A stretch of DNA of 64,000 bases from Hydractinia symbiolongicarpus (Eukaryota; Cnidaria; Hydrozoa; Anthoathecata; Hydractiniidae): assembly GCF_029227915.1 (NCBI RefSeq), contig NC_079877.1:31523851-31587850 (forward strand), in the 5' to 3' direction. The number at the start of each line of letters is the position of its first letter. Position 1 is the stretch's first letter. The notes beneath the pieces were generated by a model. That model saw only the letters and a program-made list of their open reading frames with translations, had not been told where the DNA came from and searched no databases. Position numbers and translations under genes: made by a program. Shown here piece after piece: positions 48,301-60,606 of the stretch.

Positions 48301-50181
48301 GAGCGTTTCACTGTTAAAAGCGATGCAACCTAGTAATATCCGAACACTATCGCTAAATACATGTTGGTATGAATATGTGACGCAACTCTTGTAACTGAAA
48401 CAGTTTTATATCGCTAGAAAGTCAATGAAATGTAGTCATTGAAGCTGTTCCTATTTATTCAGCGCGTGCTAACGGCCAGGATTGGTCCCACAGCAAAAAA
48501 AGACTTATTTATCTAAAGTTTTAAATAAAGTGCTACCACAGAGCCTAGTGTACTCGCTGAATTCCAGCAATCATGTCAAATTAAGAAGATGTTGGTTCTT
48601 GGAGTCTAATTGGCTCATTTATCACATTTATAAGGTCACAGTCCAGAATCAGTCCAATTAAGTCCCACAGTCAATCGTTTCACTGTTAAAAGCGATACAA
48701 CTTAGTAATATCGGAAGAAAATCACTAAATACATGTTCGTACGAATATGTAACGCAACCGTTGTAACTGAAACGGATTGACACCGTTAGTAAGTCAATGA
48801 AATGTAGTTTTTGAAACTGTCTCTATTTCTTCAGCGCAAACTAACAGCTAGGATTGGTCCCACAGTAAAAAATGACTTATTTATCTACATTTTTAAATAG
48901 AGCGCTACCACTCGGCCTAGTGTACGCATTGAATTCCAGCAATCATGTCAAATTATGAAGAATGTTATTTCTTGTAGTCGAACTGGCTCATTTATCACAT
49001 TTATAAGGTCACAGTCCACAATCAGTTCAATTAAGTCCCACAATCAATCGTTTCACTGTTAAAAGCGATACAACTTAGTAATATCGGAAAAAAATCACTT
49101 AATACATGTTGGTACGAATATATGACGCAACCGTTGTAACTCAAACGGATTGACACCGTTAGAAAATCAATGAAATGTAGTTTTCGAAACTGTCTCTATT
49201 TCTTCAACGCAAACTAACGGCTAGGATTGGTCCCACAGTAAAAAATGACTTATTTATCTTCCATTTTTAATAAAGCGATACCACAGCGCCCAGTTTAATG
49301 GCTGAGTTCCAGCAATCATGTCAAATTAAGAAGAATGTTTTTTCTTGTAGTCGAACTGGCTCATTTATCACATTTATAAGGTCACAGTCCACAATCAGTT
49401 CAATTAAGTTCCACAATCAATCGTTTCACTGTTAAAAGCGATACAACTTAGTTATATCGGAAAAAAATCACTTAATACATGTTGGTACGAATATATGACG
49501 CAACCGTTGTAACTCAAACGGATTGACACCGTTAGAAAATCAATGAAATGTAGTTTTCGAAACTGTCTCTATTTCTTCAACGCAAACTAACGGCTAGGAT
49601 TGGTCCCACAGTAAAAAATGACTTATTTATCTGCATTTTTTATAAAAGCGATACCACAGCGCCCAGTTTAATCGCTGAGTTCCAGCAATCATGTCAAAAT
49701 AAGAAGAATGTTATTCCTTGGAGAACAATTGCCTCATTTTTCACATTTATAAGGTCACAGTCCAGAATCAGTTCAATTAACTCGCTCAGTGAATCGTTTC
49801 ACTGTTAAAAGCGATACAACTTAGTAATATCGGAAGAAAATCACTAAATACATGTTCGTACGAATATGTGACGCTACCGTTGTAACTCAAACGGATTGAC
49901 ACCGTTAGTAAGTCAATGAAATGTAGTTTTTGAAACTGCCTCTATTTCTTCAGCGCGAACTAAGAGCTAGGATTGGTCCCACAGTAAAAAATGACTTATT
50001 TATCTACATTTTTATATAGAGCGCTACCACAGGGCCTAGTGTATTCTCTGAATTCCAGCTATCATGTCAAATTAAGAAGAATGTTTTTCCTTGGAGTTCA
50101 ATTGGCTCACTTATCACATTTATAAGGTCACAGTCCAGAATCAGTTCAATTAAGTCCCACAGTCAATCGTTTCACTGTTAA
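45334..50181. repeat. Older mosaic segment retaining the b/c-d-e-f order
   Basis: Monomer starts are 45334, 45707, 46079, 46452, 46825, 47198, 47571, 47944, 48318, 48690, 49063, 49436 and 49809. Monomer 45707 has a type b start (cggaaacaatcac) and a type c remainder. Copies 46079, 46452 and 46825 are diverged d, e and f, so the 30-kb type order persists here. From 46,825 to about 48,690 the order matches 37,915-39,758 at a spacing of about 8,916 bp. Adjacent copies 49063 and 49436 are near-identical and share cacttaatacatg and gaatatatgac with 47198. Confidence 0.8.
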
Positions 50182-52480
50182 AAGCGATACAACTTAGTAA
50201 TATCGGAAAAAACTCACTAAATACATGTTGGTACGAATATGTGACGCAACCGTTGTAACTCAAACGGATTGACACCGTTAGAAAATCAATGAAATGTAGT
50301 TTTTGAAACTGTCTCTATTTCTTCAACGCTAACTAACGGCTAGGATTGGTCCCACAGTAAAAAATGACTTATTTATCTTCATTTTTTAATAAAGCGATAC
50401 CACAGCGTCCAGTTTAATCGCTGAGTTCCAGCAATCATGTCGAATTAAGAAGAATGTTGGTTCTTGGAGTCTAATTGGCTCATTTATCACATTTATAAGG
50501 TCACAGTCCAGAATCAGTCCAATTAAGTCCCACAGTCAATCGTTTCACTGTTAAAAGCGACACAACTTAGTAATATCGGAAGAAAATCACTAAATACATG
50601 TTCGTACGAATATGTGACGCAACCGTTGTAACTCAAACGGATTGACACCGTTAGTAAGTCAATGAAAAGTAGTTTTTGAAACTGTCTCTATTTCTTCAGC
50701 GCGAACTAACAGCTAGGATTGGTTCCACAGTAAAAAATGACTTATTTATCTAAATTTTTATATAGAGCGCTACCACAGGGCCTAGTGTATTCGCTGAATT
50801 CCAGCTATCATGTCGAATTAAGAAGAATGTTATTCCTTGGAGTCCAATTGGCTCACTTATCACATTTATAAAGTCACAGTCCAGAATCAGTCCAATTAAG
50901 TCCCACAGTCAATCGTTTCACTGTTAAAAGCGATGCAACTTAGTAATATCGGAAAAAATCACTAAATACATGTTGGTACGGATATGTGACGCAACCGTTG
51001 TAACTCAAACGGATTGACACCGTTAGAAAATCAATGAAATGTAGTTTTTGAAACTGTCTCTATTTCTTCAACGCTAACTAACGGCTAGGATTGGTCCCAC
51101 AGTAAAAAATGACTTATTTATCTTCATTTTTTAATAAAGCGCTACCACAGCGCCCAGTTAAATCGCTGAGTTCCAGCAATCATGTCAAATTAAGAAGAAT
51201 GTTAGTTCTTGTATTCAAACTGGCTCATTTATCACATTTATAAGGTCAAAGTCCAAAATCAGTTCAATTAAGTCCCACAGTCAAACGTTTCACTGTTAAA
51301 AGCGATGCAACCTAGTAATATCCGAATACTATCGCTAAATACATGTGGGGACAAATATGTGACGCAACCGTTGTAACTCAAACGGATTGACACCGTTAGA
51401 AAATCAATGAAATGTAGTTTTTGAAACTGTCTCTATTTCTTCAACGCTAACTAACGGCTAGGATTGGTCCCACAGTAAAAAATGACTTATTTATCTTCAT
51501 TTTTTAATAAAGCGATACCACAGCGTCCAGTTTAATCGCTGAGTTCCAGCAATCATGTCGAATTAAGAAGAATGTTGGTTCTTGGAGTCTAATTGGCTCA
51601 TTTATCACATTTATAAGGTCACAGTCCAGAATCAGTCCAATTAAGTCCCACAGTCAATCGTTTCACTGTTAAAAGCGACACAACTTAGTAATATCGGAAG
51701 AAAATCACTAAATACATGTTCGTACGAATATGTGACGCAACCGTTGTAACTCAAACGGATTGACACCGTTAGTAAGTCAATGAAAAGTAGTTTTTGAAAC
51801 TGTCTCTATTTCTTCAGCGCGAACTAACAGCTAGGATTGGTTCCACAGTAAAAAATGACTTATTTATCTAAATTTTTATATAGAGCGCTACCACAGGGCC
51901 TAGTGTATTCGCTGAATTCCAGCTATCATGTCGAATTAAGAAGAATGTTATTCCTTGGAGTCCAATTGGCTCACTTATCACATTTATAAAGTCACAGTCC
52001 AGAATCAGTCCAATTAAGTCCCACAGTCAATCGTTTCACTGTTAAAAGCGATGCAACTTAGTAATTTCGGAAAAAATCACTAAATACATGTTGGTACGGA
52101 TATGTGACGCAACCGTTGTAACTCAAACGGATTGACACCGTTAGAAAATCAATGAAATGTAGTTTTTGAAACTGTCTCTATTTCTTCAACGCTAACTAAC
52201 GGCTAGGATTGGTCCCACAGTAAAAAATGACTTATTTATCTTCATTTTTTAATAAAGCGCTACCACAGCGCCCAGTTAAATCGCTGAGTTCCAACAATCA
52301 TGTCAAATTAAGAAGAATGTTATTTCTTGTATTCAAACTGGCTCATTTATCACATTTATAAGGTCAAAGTCCAAAATCAGTTCAATTAAGTCCCACAGTC
52401 AAACGTTTCACTGTTAAAAGCGATGCAACCTAGTAATATCCGAATACTATCGCTAAATACATGTGGGGACAAATATGTGA
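50182..52480. repeat. 3-monomer tandem duplication, 1,118-bp period
   Basis: Monomers 50555, 50928 and the left of 51300 are repeated as 51673, 52046 and the left of 52418. The right part of 50182 is repeated as the right part of 51300. Shared marks: gcgacacaac, gaaaagtagtttttg, ctaaatttttatatag, cataaagtcacag-like tttataaagtc, gttggtacggatatg and catgtggggacaaat. The junction is inside monomer 51300 between catgtggggac and gttgtaactc (about 51,355-51,375). Differences seen are few: taatatcgg/taatttcgg, ttccagcaatc/ttccaacaatc, gttagttc/gttatttc. Confidence 0.88.
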
Positions 52481-54960
52481 CGCAACAGTTGGAACTCAAA
52501 CGGATTGATACCGTTAGAAAGTCAATGAAATGTAGTTTTTGAAACTGTCCCTACTTCTTCAGCGCGCGAAAACGGCTAGGATTGGTCCCACAGTAAAAAA
52601 TGACTTATTTACTTAAATTTTTAAATAAAGCGCTACCACAGCGCGCAGTGTAATCGCTGAGTTCCGGCAATCATGTCAAATTAAGAAGAATGTTATTTCT
52701 TGGAGTCCAGTTGGCTCACTTATCACATTTATAAGGTCACAGCCCAAAGTTAGTTCAATTAAGTTGCACAGTCAATCGTTTCACTGTTAAAAGCGATACA
52801 ACTTAGTAATATCGGAAGAAAATCACTAAATACATGTTGGTACGAATATGTGACCCAACCGTTGTAACTCAAACGGATTGACACAGTTAGAAAATCAATG
52901 AAAAGTAGTTTTTGAAACTGTCTCTATTTCTTTAGCGCGAACTACCGGCTAGGATTGGTCCAACAGTTAAAAATGACTTATTTATCTTCATTTTTATATA
53001 GAGTGCTACCACAGGGCCTAGTGTATTCGCTAAATTCCTCCAATCATGTCAAATTAAGAAGAATGTTATTTCTTGTAGTCAAACTGGCTCATTTATCACA
53101 TTTATCAGGTCAAAGTCCAAAATCAGTTCAATTAAGTCCCATAGTCAAGCGTTTCACTGTTAAACGCGATGCAACCTAGTAATATCCGAATACTATCGCT
53201 AAATACATGTTGGTATGAATATGTGACGCAACCCTTGTAACTCAAACAGTTTTATATCGCTAGAAAGTCAATGAAATGTAGTCATTGAAGCTGTTCCTAT
53301 TTATTCAGTGCGTGATAACGGCCAGGATTGGTCCCACAGCAAAAAAAGACTTATTTATCTAAATTTTTAAATAAAGTGCTACCACAGAGCCTAGTGTACT
53401 CGCTGAATTCCAGCAATCATGTCGAATTAAGAAGAATGCTATTCCTTGGAGTCCAATTTGCTCATTTTCACATTTATAAAGTCACAGTCCAGAATCAGTC
53501 CAATTAAGTCCCACAGTCAATCGTTTCACTGTTAAAAGCGACACAACTTAGTAATATCGGAAGAAAATCACTAAATACATGTTCGTACGAATATGTGACG
53601 CAACCGTTGTAACTCAAACGGATTGACACCGTTAGTAAGTCAATGAAAAGTAGTTTTTGAAACTGTCTCTATTTCTTCAGCGCGAACTAACAGCTAGGAT
53701 TGGTTCCACAGTAAAAAATGACTTATTTATCTAAATTTTTATATAGAGCGCTACCACAGGGCCTAGTGTATTCGCTGAATTCCAGCTATCATGTCGAATT
53801 AAGAAGAATGTTATTCCTTGGAGTCCAATTGGCTCACTTATCACATTTATAAAGTCACAGTCCAGAATCAGTCCAATTAAGTCCCACAGTCAATCGTTTC
53901 ACTGTTAAAAGCGATGCAACTTAGTAATATCGGAAAAAATCACTAAATACATGTGGGGACAAATATGTGACGCAACCGTTGGAACTCAAACGGATTGATA
54001 CCGTTAGAAAGTCAATGAAATGTAGTTTTTGAAACTGTCCCTACTTCTTCAGCGCGCGAAAACGGCTAGGATTGGTCCCACAGTAAAAAATGACTTATTT
54101 ACTTAAATTTTTAAATAAAGCGCTACCACAGCGCGCAGTGTAATCGCTGAGTTCCGGCAATCATGTCAAATTAAGAAGAATGTTATTTCTTGGAGTCCAG
54201 TTGGCTCACTTATCACATTTATAAGGTCACAGCCCAAAGTTAGTTCAATTAAGTTGCACAGTCAATCGTTTCACTGTTAAAAGCGATACAACTTAGTAAT
54301 ATCGGAAGAAAATCACTAAATACATGTTGGTACGAATATGTGACCCAACCGTTGTAACTCAAACGGATTGACACAGTTAGAAAATCAATGAAAAGTAGTT
54401 TTTGAAACTGTCTCTATTTCTTTAGCGCGAACTACCGGCTAGGATTGGTCCAACAGTTAAAAATGACTTATTTATCTTCATTTTTATATAGAGTGCTACC
54501 ACAGGGCCTAGTGTATTCGCTAAATTCCTCCAATCATGTCAAATTAAGAAGAATGTTATTTCTTGTAGTCAAACTGGCTCATTTATCACATTTATCAGGT
54601 CAAAGTCCAAAATCAGTTCAATTAAGTCCCATAGTCAAGCGTTTCACTGTTAAACGCGATGCAACCTAGTAATATCCGAATACTATCGCTAAATACATGT
54701 TGGTATGAATATGTGACGCAACCCTTGTAACTCAAACAGTTTTATATCGCTAGAAAGTCAATGAAATGTAGTCATTGAAGCTGTTCCTATTTATTCAGTG
54801 CGTGATAACGGCCAGGATTGGTCCCACAGCAAAAAAAGACTTATTTATCTAAATTTTTAAATAAAGTGCTACCACAGAGCCTAGTGTACTCGCTGAATTC
54901 CAGCAATCATGTCGAATTAAGAAGAATGCTATTCCTTGGTGTCCAATTTGCTCATTTTCA
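52465..54960. repeat. 4-monomer tandem duplication, 1,490-bp period
   Basis: The tract from about 52,465 to 53,470 is repeated at about 53,955 to 54,960. Monomer starts involved are 52418, 52791, 53164 and 53536, then 53909, 54281, 54654 and 55026. Shared marks: gtccctacttc, gtgacccaacc, ctttagcgcgaactacc, ccaacagttaaaaatg, taaattcctcc, taaacgcgatg, cagtgcgtgataac. Monomer 53909 is a hybrid: its first 30 or so bases match 50928, then it switches to the ggggac type within taaatacatg. The differences seen are aacagttgg/aaccgttgg and cttggagtcc/cttggtgtcc. Confidence 0.9.
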
Positions 54961-55025
54961 CATTTAAAAGGTCACAGTCCAGAATCAGTTCAATTAAGTC
55001 CCGCAGTCAACCGTTTCACTGTTAA

Positions 55026-57261
55026 AAGCGATACAACTTAGTAATATCGGAAAAAAATCACTAAATACATGTTGGTACGAATATGTGACGCAACCGTTGT
55101 AACTCAAACGGATTAACACCGTTAGAAAATCAATGAAATGTAGTTTCTGAAACTGTCTCTATTTCTTTAACGCTAACTAACGGCTAGGATTGGTCCCACA
55201 GTAAAAAATGACTTATTTATCTTCATTTTTTAAGAAAGCGCTACCACAGCGCCCAGTTGAATCGCTGAGTTCCAGCAATCATGTCAAATTAAGAAGAATG
55301 TTAGTTCTTGTATTCAAACTGGCTCATTTATCACATTTATAAGGTCAAAGTCCAAAATCAGTTCAATTAAGTCCCACAGTCAAACGTTTCACTGCTAAAA
55401 GCGATGCAACTTAGTAATATCGGAAAAAATCACTAAATACAAGTTGGTACGAATATGTGACGCAACCGTTGTAACTCAAACGGATTGACACAGTTAGAAA
55501 ATCAATGAAATGTAGTTTTTGAAACTGTCTCTATTACTTCAACACAAAGTAACGGCTAGGATTTGTCCCACAGTAAAAAATGACTTATTTATCTTCATTT
55601 TTTTAATAAAGCGACATCACAGCGCCAAGTTTAATCGCTGAGTTCCAGAAATCATGTCAAATTAAGAAAAATGTTGGTTCTTGGAGTCCAATTGGCTCAT
55701 TTATCACATTTATAAGGTCACAGTCCAGAATCAGTTCAATTAAGTCCCCCAGTCAATCGTTTCACTGTTAAAAGCGATACAACTTAGTAATATCGGAAGA
55801 AAATCACTAAATACATGTTCGTACGAATATATGACGCAACCGTTGTAACTCAAACGGATTAACACCGTTAGTAAGTCAATGAAATGTAGTTTTTGAAACT
55901 GTCTCTATTTCTTCAGCGCGAACTAACAGCTAGGATTCGTCCCACATTAAAAAATAACTTATTTATCTACATTTTTAAACAGAGCGCTACCACAGGGCCT
56001 AGTGTACTCGCTGAATTCCAGCAATCATGTCGAATGAAGAAGAATGTTATTCCTTAGAGTCCAATTGGCTAATTTATCACATTTATAAGGTCACAGTCCA
56101 GAATCAGTTCAATTAAGTCCCACAGTCAATCGTTTCACTCTTAAAAGCGATACAACTTAGTAATATCGGAAGAAAATCACTAAATACATGTTCGTACGAA
56201 TATGTGACGCAACCGTTGTAACTCAAACGGATTGACACCGTTAGAAAATCAATGAAATGTAGTTTTTGAAACTGTCCTTATTTCTTCAACGCTAACTAAC
56301 GGCTAGGATTGGTCCCACAGTAAAAAATGACTTATTTATCTTCATTTTTTAATAAAGCGCTACCACAGCGCCCAGTTAAATGGCTGAGTTCCAGCAATCA
56401 TGTCAAATTAAGAAGAATGTTAGTTCTTGTATTCAAACTGGCTCATTTATCACATTTATAAGGTCACAGTCCAGAATCAGTTCAATTAAGACCCACAGTC
56501 AATCGTTTCACTCTTAAAAGCGATACAACTTAATAATATCGGAAGAAAATCACTAAATACATGTTCGTACGATTATGTGACGCAACCGTTGTAACTCAAA
56601 CGGATTGACACCGTTAGAAAGTCAATGAAATGTTGTTTTTGACACTGTCTCTATTTCTTCAGCGCGAACTGACGACCAGGATTTGTCCCACAGTAAAATG
56701 ACTTATTTATCTTAATTTTTTAATAAAGCGCTACCACAGCGCCTAGTGTATTCGTTGATTTCCAGCAATCATGTCAAATTATGAAGAATGTTATTTCTTT
56801 TAGTCAAACTGGCTCATTAATCCCACTTATAAGGACAAAGTCCAAAATTAGTTCAATTAATTCCCACAGTCAATCGTTTCAGTGTTAAAAGCAATACAAC
56901 TTAGTAATATCGGAAGGAAATCACTAAATACGTGTTGGTACGAATATGTGACGCAACCGTTGTAACTCAAACGGATTGACACCGTTAGAAAGTCAATGAA
57001 ATGTAGTTTTTGAAACTGTCTCTATTTCTTCAGCGCGAACTAACGGCTAGGATTGGTCCCACGGTAAAAAATGACTTATTTATCTTAATTTTTTAACAAA
57101 GCGCTACCACAGAGCCAAATGTAATCGCTGAATTCCAGAAATCATGTCAAATTAAGAAGAATGTTATTCCTTGGAGACCAATTGCCTCATTTATCACATT
57201 AATAAGGTCACATTCCAGAATCAGTTCAATTAATTCCCACAGCCAATCGTTTCACTGTTAA
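55026..57261. repeat. Satellite segment of six mixed monomers
   Basis: Monomer starts are 55026, 55399, 55772, 56145, 56518 and 56889. Copy 55399 has private changes (caagttggtacg, attacttcaacacaaag, gcgacatcacagcgcc). Copy 56518 has gattatgtgac, tttgacactg and cagtaaaatgac; it returns as 58754 and 61352. Copy 56889 has ggaaggaaatc, cgtgttggtac and cccacggtaaaaaat. No unit is tandemly duplicated here. Confidence 0.8.
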
Positions 57262-58672
57262 AAGCAATACAAGTTAGTAATGTCGGAAGAAAATCACTAA
57301 ATACATGTTGGTGCAAAAATGTGACGCAACCGTTGTAACTCAAACAGATTTATACCGTTAGAAAGTCAATGAAATGTAGTCTTTGAAACTGTTCCTATTT
57401 ATTCAGCGCGTGTTAACGGCCAGGATTGGTCCCACAGCAAAGAAAGACTTATTTATCTAAATTTTTAAATAAATCGCTATCACAGAGCCTAGTGTACTCG
57501 CTAAATTCCAGCAATCGCGTCGAATTAAGAAGAATGTTATTCCTTAGAGTCCAATTGGCTAATTTATTACATTTATAAGGTCACAGTCCAGAATCAGTTC
57601 AATTAAGTCCCACAGTCAATCGTTTCACTCTTAAAAGCGATACAACTTAGTAATATCGGAAGAAAATCACTAAATACATGTTTGTACGAATATGTGACGC
57701 AACCGTTGTAACTCAAACGGATTGACACCGTTAGAAAATCAATGAAATGTAGTTTTTGAAACTGTCTCTATTTTTTCAACGCTAACTAACGGCTAGGATT
57801 GGACCCACAGTAAAAAATGACTTATTTATCTTCATTTTTTAATAAAGCGCTACCACAGCGCCCAGTTAAATCGCTCAGTTCCAGCAATCATGTCAAATTA
57901 AGAAGAATGTTAGTTCTTGTATTCAAATTGCCTCATTTATCACATTAATAAGGTCACATTCCAGAATCAGTTCAATTAATTCCCACAGCCAATCGTTTCA
58001 CTGTTAAAAGCAATACAAGTTAGTAATGTCGGAAGAAAATCACTAAATACATGTTGGTGCAAAAATGTGACGCAACCGTTGTAACTCAAACAGATTTATA
58101 CCGTTAGAAAGTCAATGAAATGTAGTCTTTGAAACTGTTCCTATTTATTCAGCGCGTGTTAACGGCCAGGATTGGTCCCACAGCAAAGAAAGACTTATTT
58201 ATCTAAATTTTTAAATAAATCGCTATCACAGAGCCTAGTGTACTCGCTAAATTCCAGCAATCGCGTCGAATTAAGAAGAATGTTATTCCTTAGAGTCCAA
58301 TTGGCTAATTTATTACATTTATAAGGTCACAGTCCAGAATCAGTTCAATTAAGTCCCACAGTCAATCGTTTCACTCTTAAAAGCGATACAACTTAGTAAT
58401 ATCGGAAGAAAATCACTAAATACATGTTTGTACGAATATGTGACGCAACCGTTGTAACTCAAACGGATTGACACCGTTAGAAAATCAATGAAATGTAGTT
58501 TTTGAAACTGTCTCTATTTTTTCAACGCTAACTAACGGCTAGGATTGGACCCACAGTAAAAAATGACTTATTTATCTTCATTTTTTAATAAAGCGCTACC
58601 ACAGCGCCCAGTTAAATCGCTCAGTTCCAGCAATCATGTCAAATTAAGAAGAATGTTAGTTCTTGTATTCAA
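57180..58672. repeat. 2-monomer tandem duplication, 746-bp period
   Basis: Monomers 57262 and 57635 are repeated as 58008 and 58381. Shared private marks: aagttagtaatgtcgg, ggtgcaaaaatg, gtcaatgaaatgtagtc with ctttgaaactg, cagcaaagaaag, caatcgcgtcg, tttattacattt, attttttcaacgc and ggacccacag. I saw no difference between copies. The junction is visible near 57,925, where gttcttgtattcaaa changes to ttgcctcatttatc, whereas unduplicated relatives continue aactggctc. Confidence 0.9.
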
Positions 58673-60243
58673 ACTGGCTCATTTATCACATTTATAAGGT
58701 CACAGTCCAGAATCAGTTCAATTAAGACCCACAGTCAATCGTTTCACTCTTAAAAGCAATACAACTTAGTAATATCGGAAGAAAATCACTAAATACATGT
58801 TCGTACGATTATGTGACGCAACCGTTGTAACTCAAACGGATTGACACCGTTAGAAAGTCAATGAAATGTAGTTTTTGACACTGTCTCTATTTCTTCAGCG
58901 CGAACTAACGACCAGGATTTGTCCCACAGTAAAATGACTTATTTATCTTAATTTTTTAATAAAGCGCTACCACAGCGCCTAGTGTATTCGTTGATTTCCA
59001 GCAATCATGTCAAATTATGAAGAATGTTATTTCTTTTATTCAAACTGGCTCATTTATCCCACTTATAAGGACAAAGTCCAAAATCAGTTCAATTAATTCC
59101 CACAGTCAATCGTTTCAGTGTTAAAACCAATACAACTTAGTAATATCGGAAGAAAATCACTAAATACATGTTGGTACGAATATGTGACGCAACCGTTGTA
59201 ACTCAAACGGATTGACACCGTTAGAAAGTCAATGAAATGTAGTTTTTGAAACTGTCTCTATTTCTTCAGCGCGCAATAACGGCTAAGATTGGTATCACTG
59301 CAAAAAATAACTTATTTATCTTAATTCTTAAATAAAGCGCTACCACAGCGCCCAGTGTAATCGCTGAGTTCCAGCAATCATGTCAAAGTAAGAAGAATGT
59401 TATTTCCTGTAGTCAAACTGGCTCATTTATCACATTTATAAGGTCAAAGTCCAAAATTAGTTCAGTTAAGTCCCACAGTCAAACGTTTCACTGCTAAAAG
59501 CGATGCAACCTAGTAATATCCGAATAATTTCGCTAAATACATGTAGGGATGAATATGTGGCGCAACCGTTGGAACTCAAACGGATTGATACCGTTAGAAA
59601 GTCAATGAAATGTAGTTTTTGAAACTGTCGCTATTTCTTCAGCGCGCCAAAACGGCTACGACTGTTCCCGCAGTAAAAAATGACTTATTTACTTAAATTT
59701 TTAAATGAAGCGTTACCACAGCGCGCAGTGTAATCGCTGAGTTCCGGCAATCATGTCAAATTAAGAAGAATGTTATTTCTAGGAGTCCAGTTGTCTCACT
59801 TATCACATTTTTGAGGTCACAGCCCAAAGTTAGTTCAATTAAGTCCCACAGTCAATCGTTTCACTGTTAAAAGCGATATGACTTAGTAATATCGGAAAGA
59901 AATCACTAAATACATGTTGGTACGAATATGGGATGCAACCGTTGTAACTCAAACAGATTTATACCGATAGAAAGTCAATAAAATGTAGTCTTTGAAACTG
60001 TTCCTATTTATTCAGCGCGTGCTAACGGCCAGGATTGGTCCCACAGCAAAGAAAGACTTATTTATCTAAATTTTTAAATAAATCGCTACCACAGCGCCCA
60101 GTGTAATCGCTGAGTTCCAGCAATCATGTCAAATAAAGAAAAATGTTGGTTCTTGGAGTCCAATTGGCTCATTTATCACATTTATAAGGTCACAGTCCAG
60201 AATCAGTTCAATTAAGTTTCACAGTCAATCGTCTCAATCTTAA

Positions 60244-60606
60244 GAGCGATACAACTTAGTAATATCGGAAGAAAATCACTAAATACATGTTCGTACGATT
60301 ATGTGACGCAACCGTTGTAACTCAAACGGATTGACACCGTTAGAAAGTCAATGAAATGTAGTTTTTGACACTGTCTCTATTTCTTCAGCGCGAACTAACG
60401 GCTAGGATTGGTCTCACAGTAAAAATGACTTATTAATCTAAATTTTTAAATGAATCGCTACCACAAGGTCCAGTGATATCGCTCAGTTCTGGCAATCATT
60501 TCAAATTAAGAAGAATGTTCTTTCTTGGAGTCAAACTGGCTCATTTATAAGGTCAAAGTCCAAAATCAGTTCAAATAATTCCCACAGTCAATCGTTTCAC
60601 TGTTAA
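60244..60606. repeat. Short satellite monomer, 363 bp (9-bp plus 1-bp deletion)
   Basis: ctcatttataaggtc at about 60,539-60,553 replaces ctcatttatcacatttataaggtc, a 9-bp loss between two copies of the word tttat, consistent with replication slippage. One A is missing from gtaaaaatgac. The same change is found in the copy at 62,469. Confidence 0.85.

Noticed and set aside
52955-53179. A 74-codon open frame on the + strand
   Set aside because: It starts with TTG, crosses the monomer in the same frame as the 47.7-kb one and is open because of tcttcattttt and related variants. It lies in a satellite copy.
54445-54669. An identical 74-codon open frame 1,490 bp further on
   Set aside because: Its identity is explained by the 4-monomer tandem duplication at 52.5-55 kb, not by selection on a protein.
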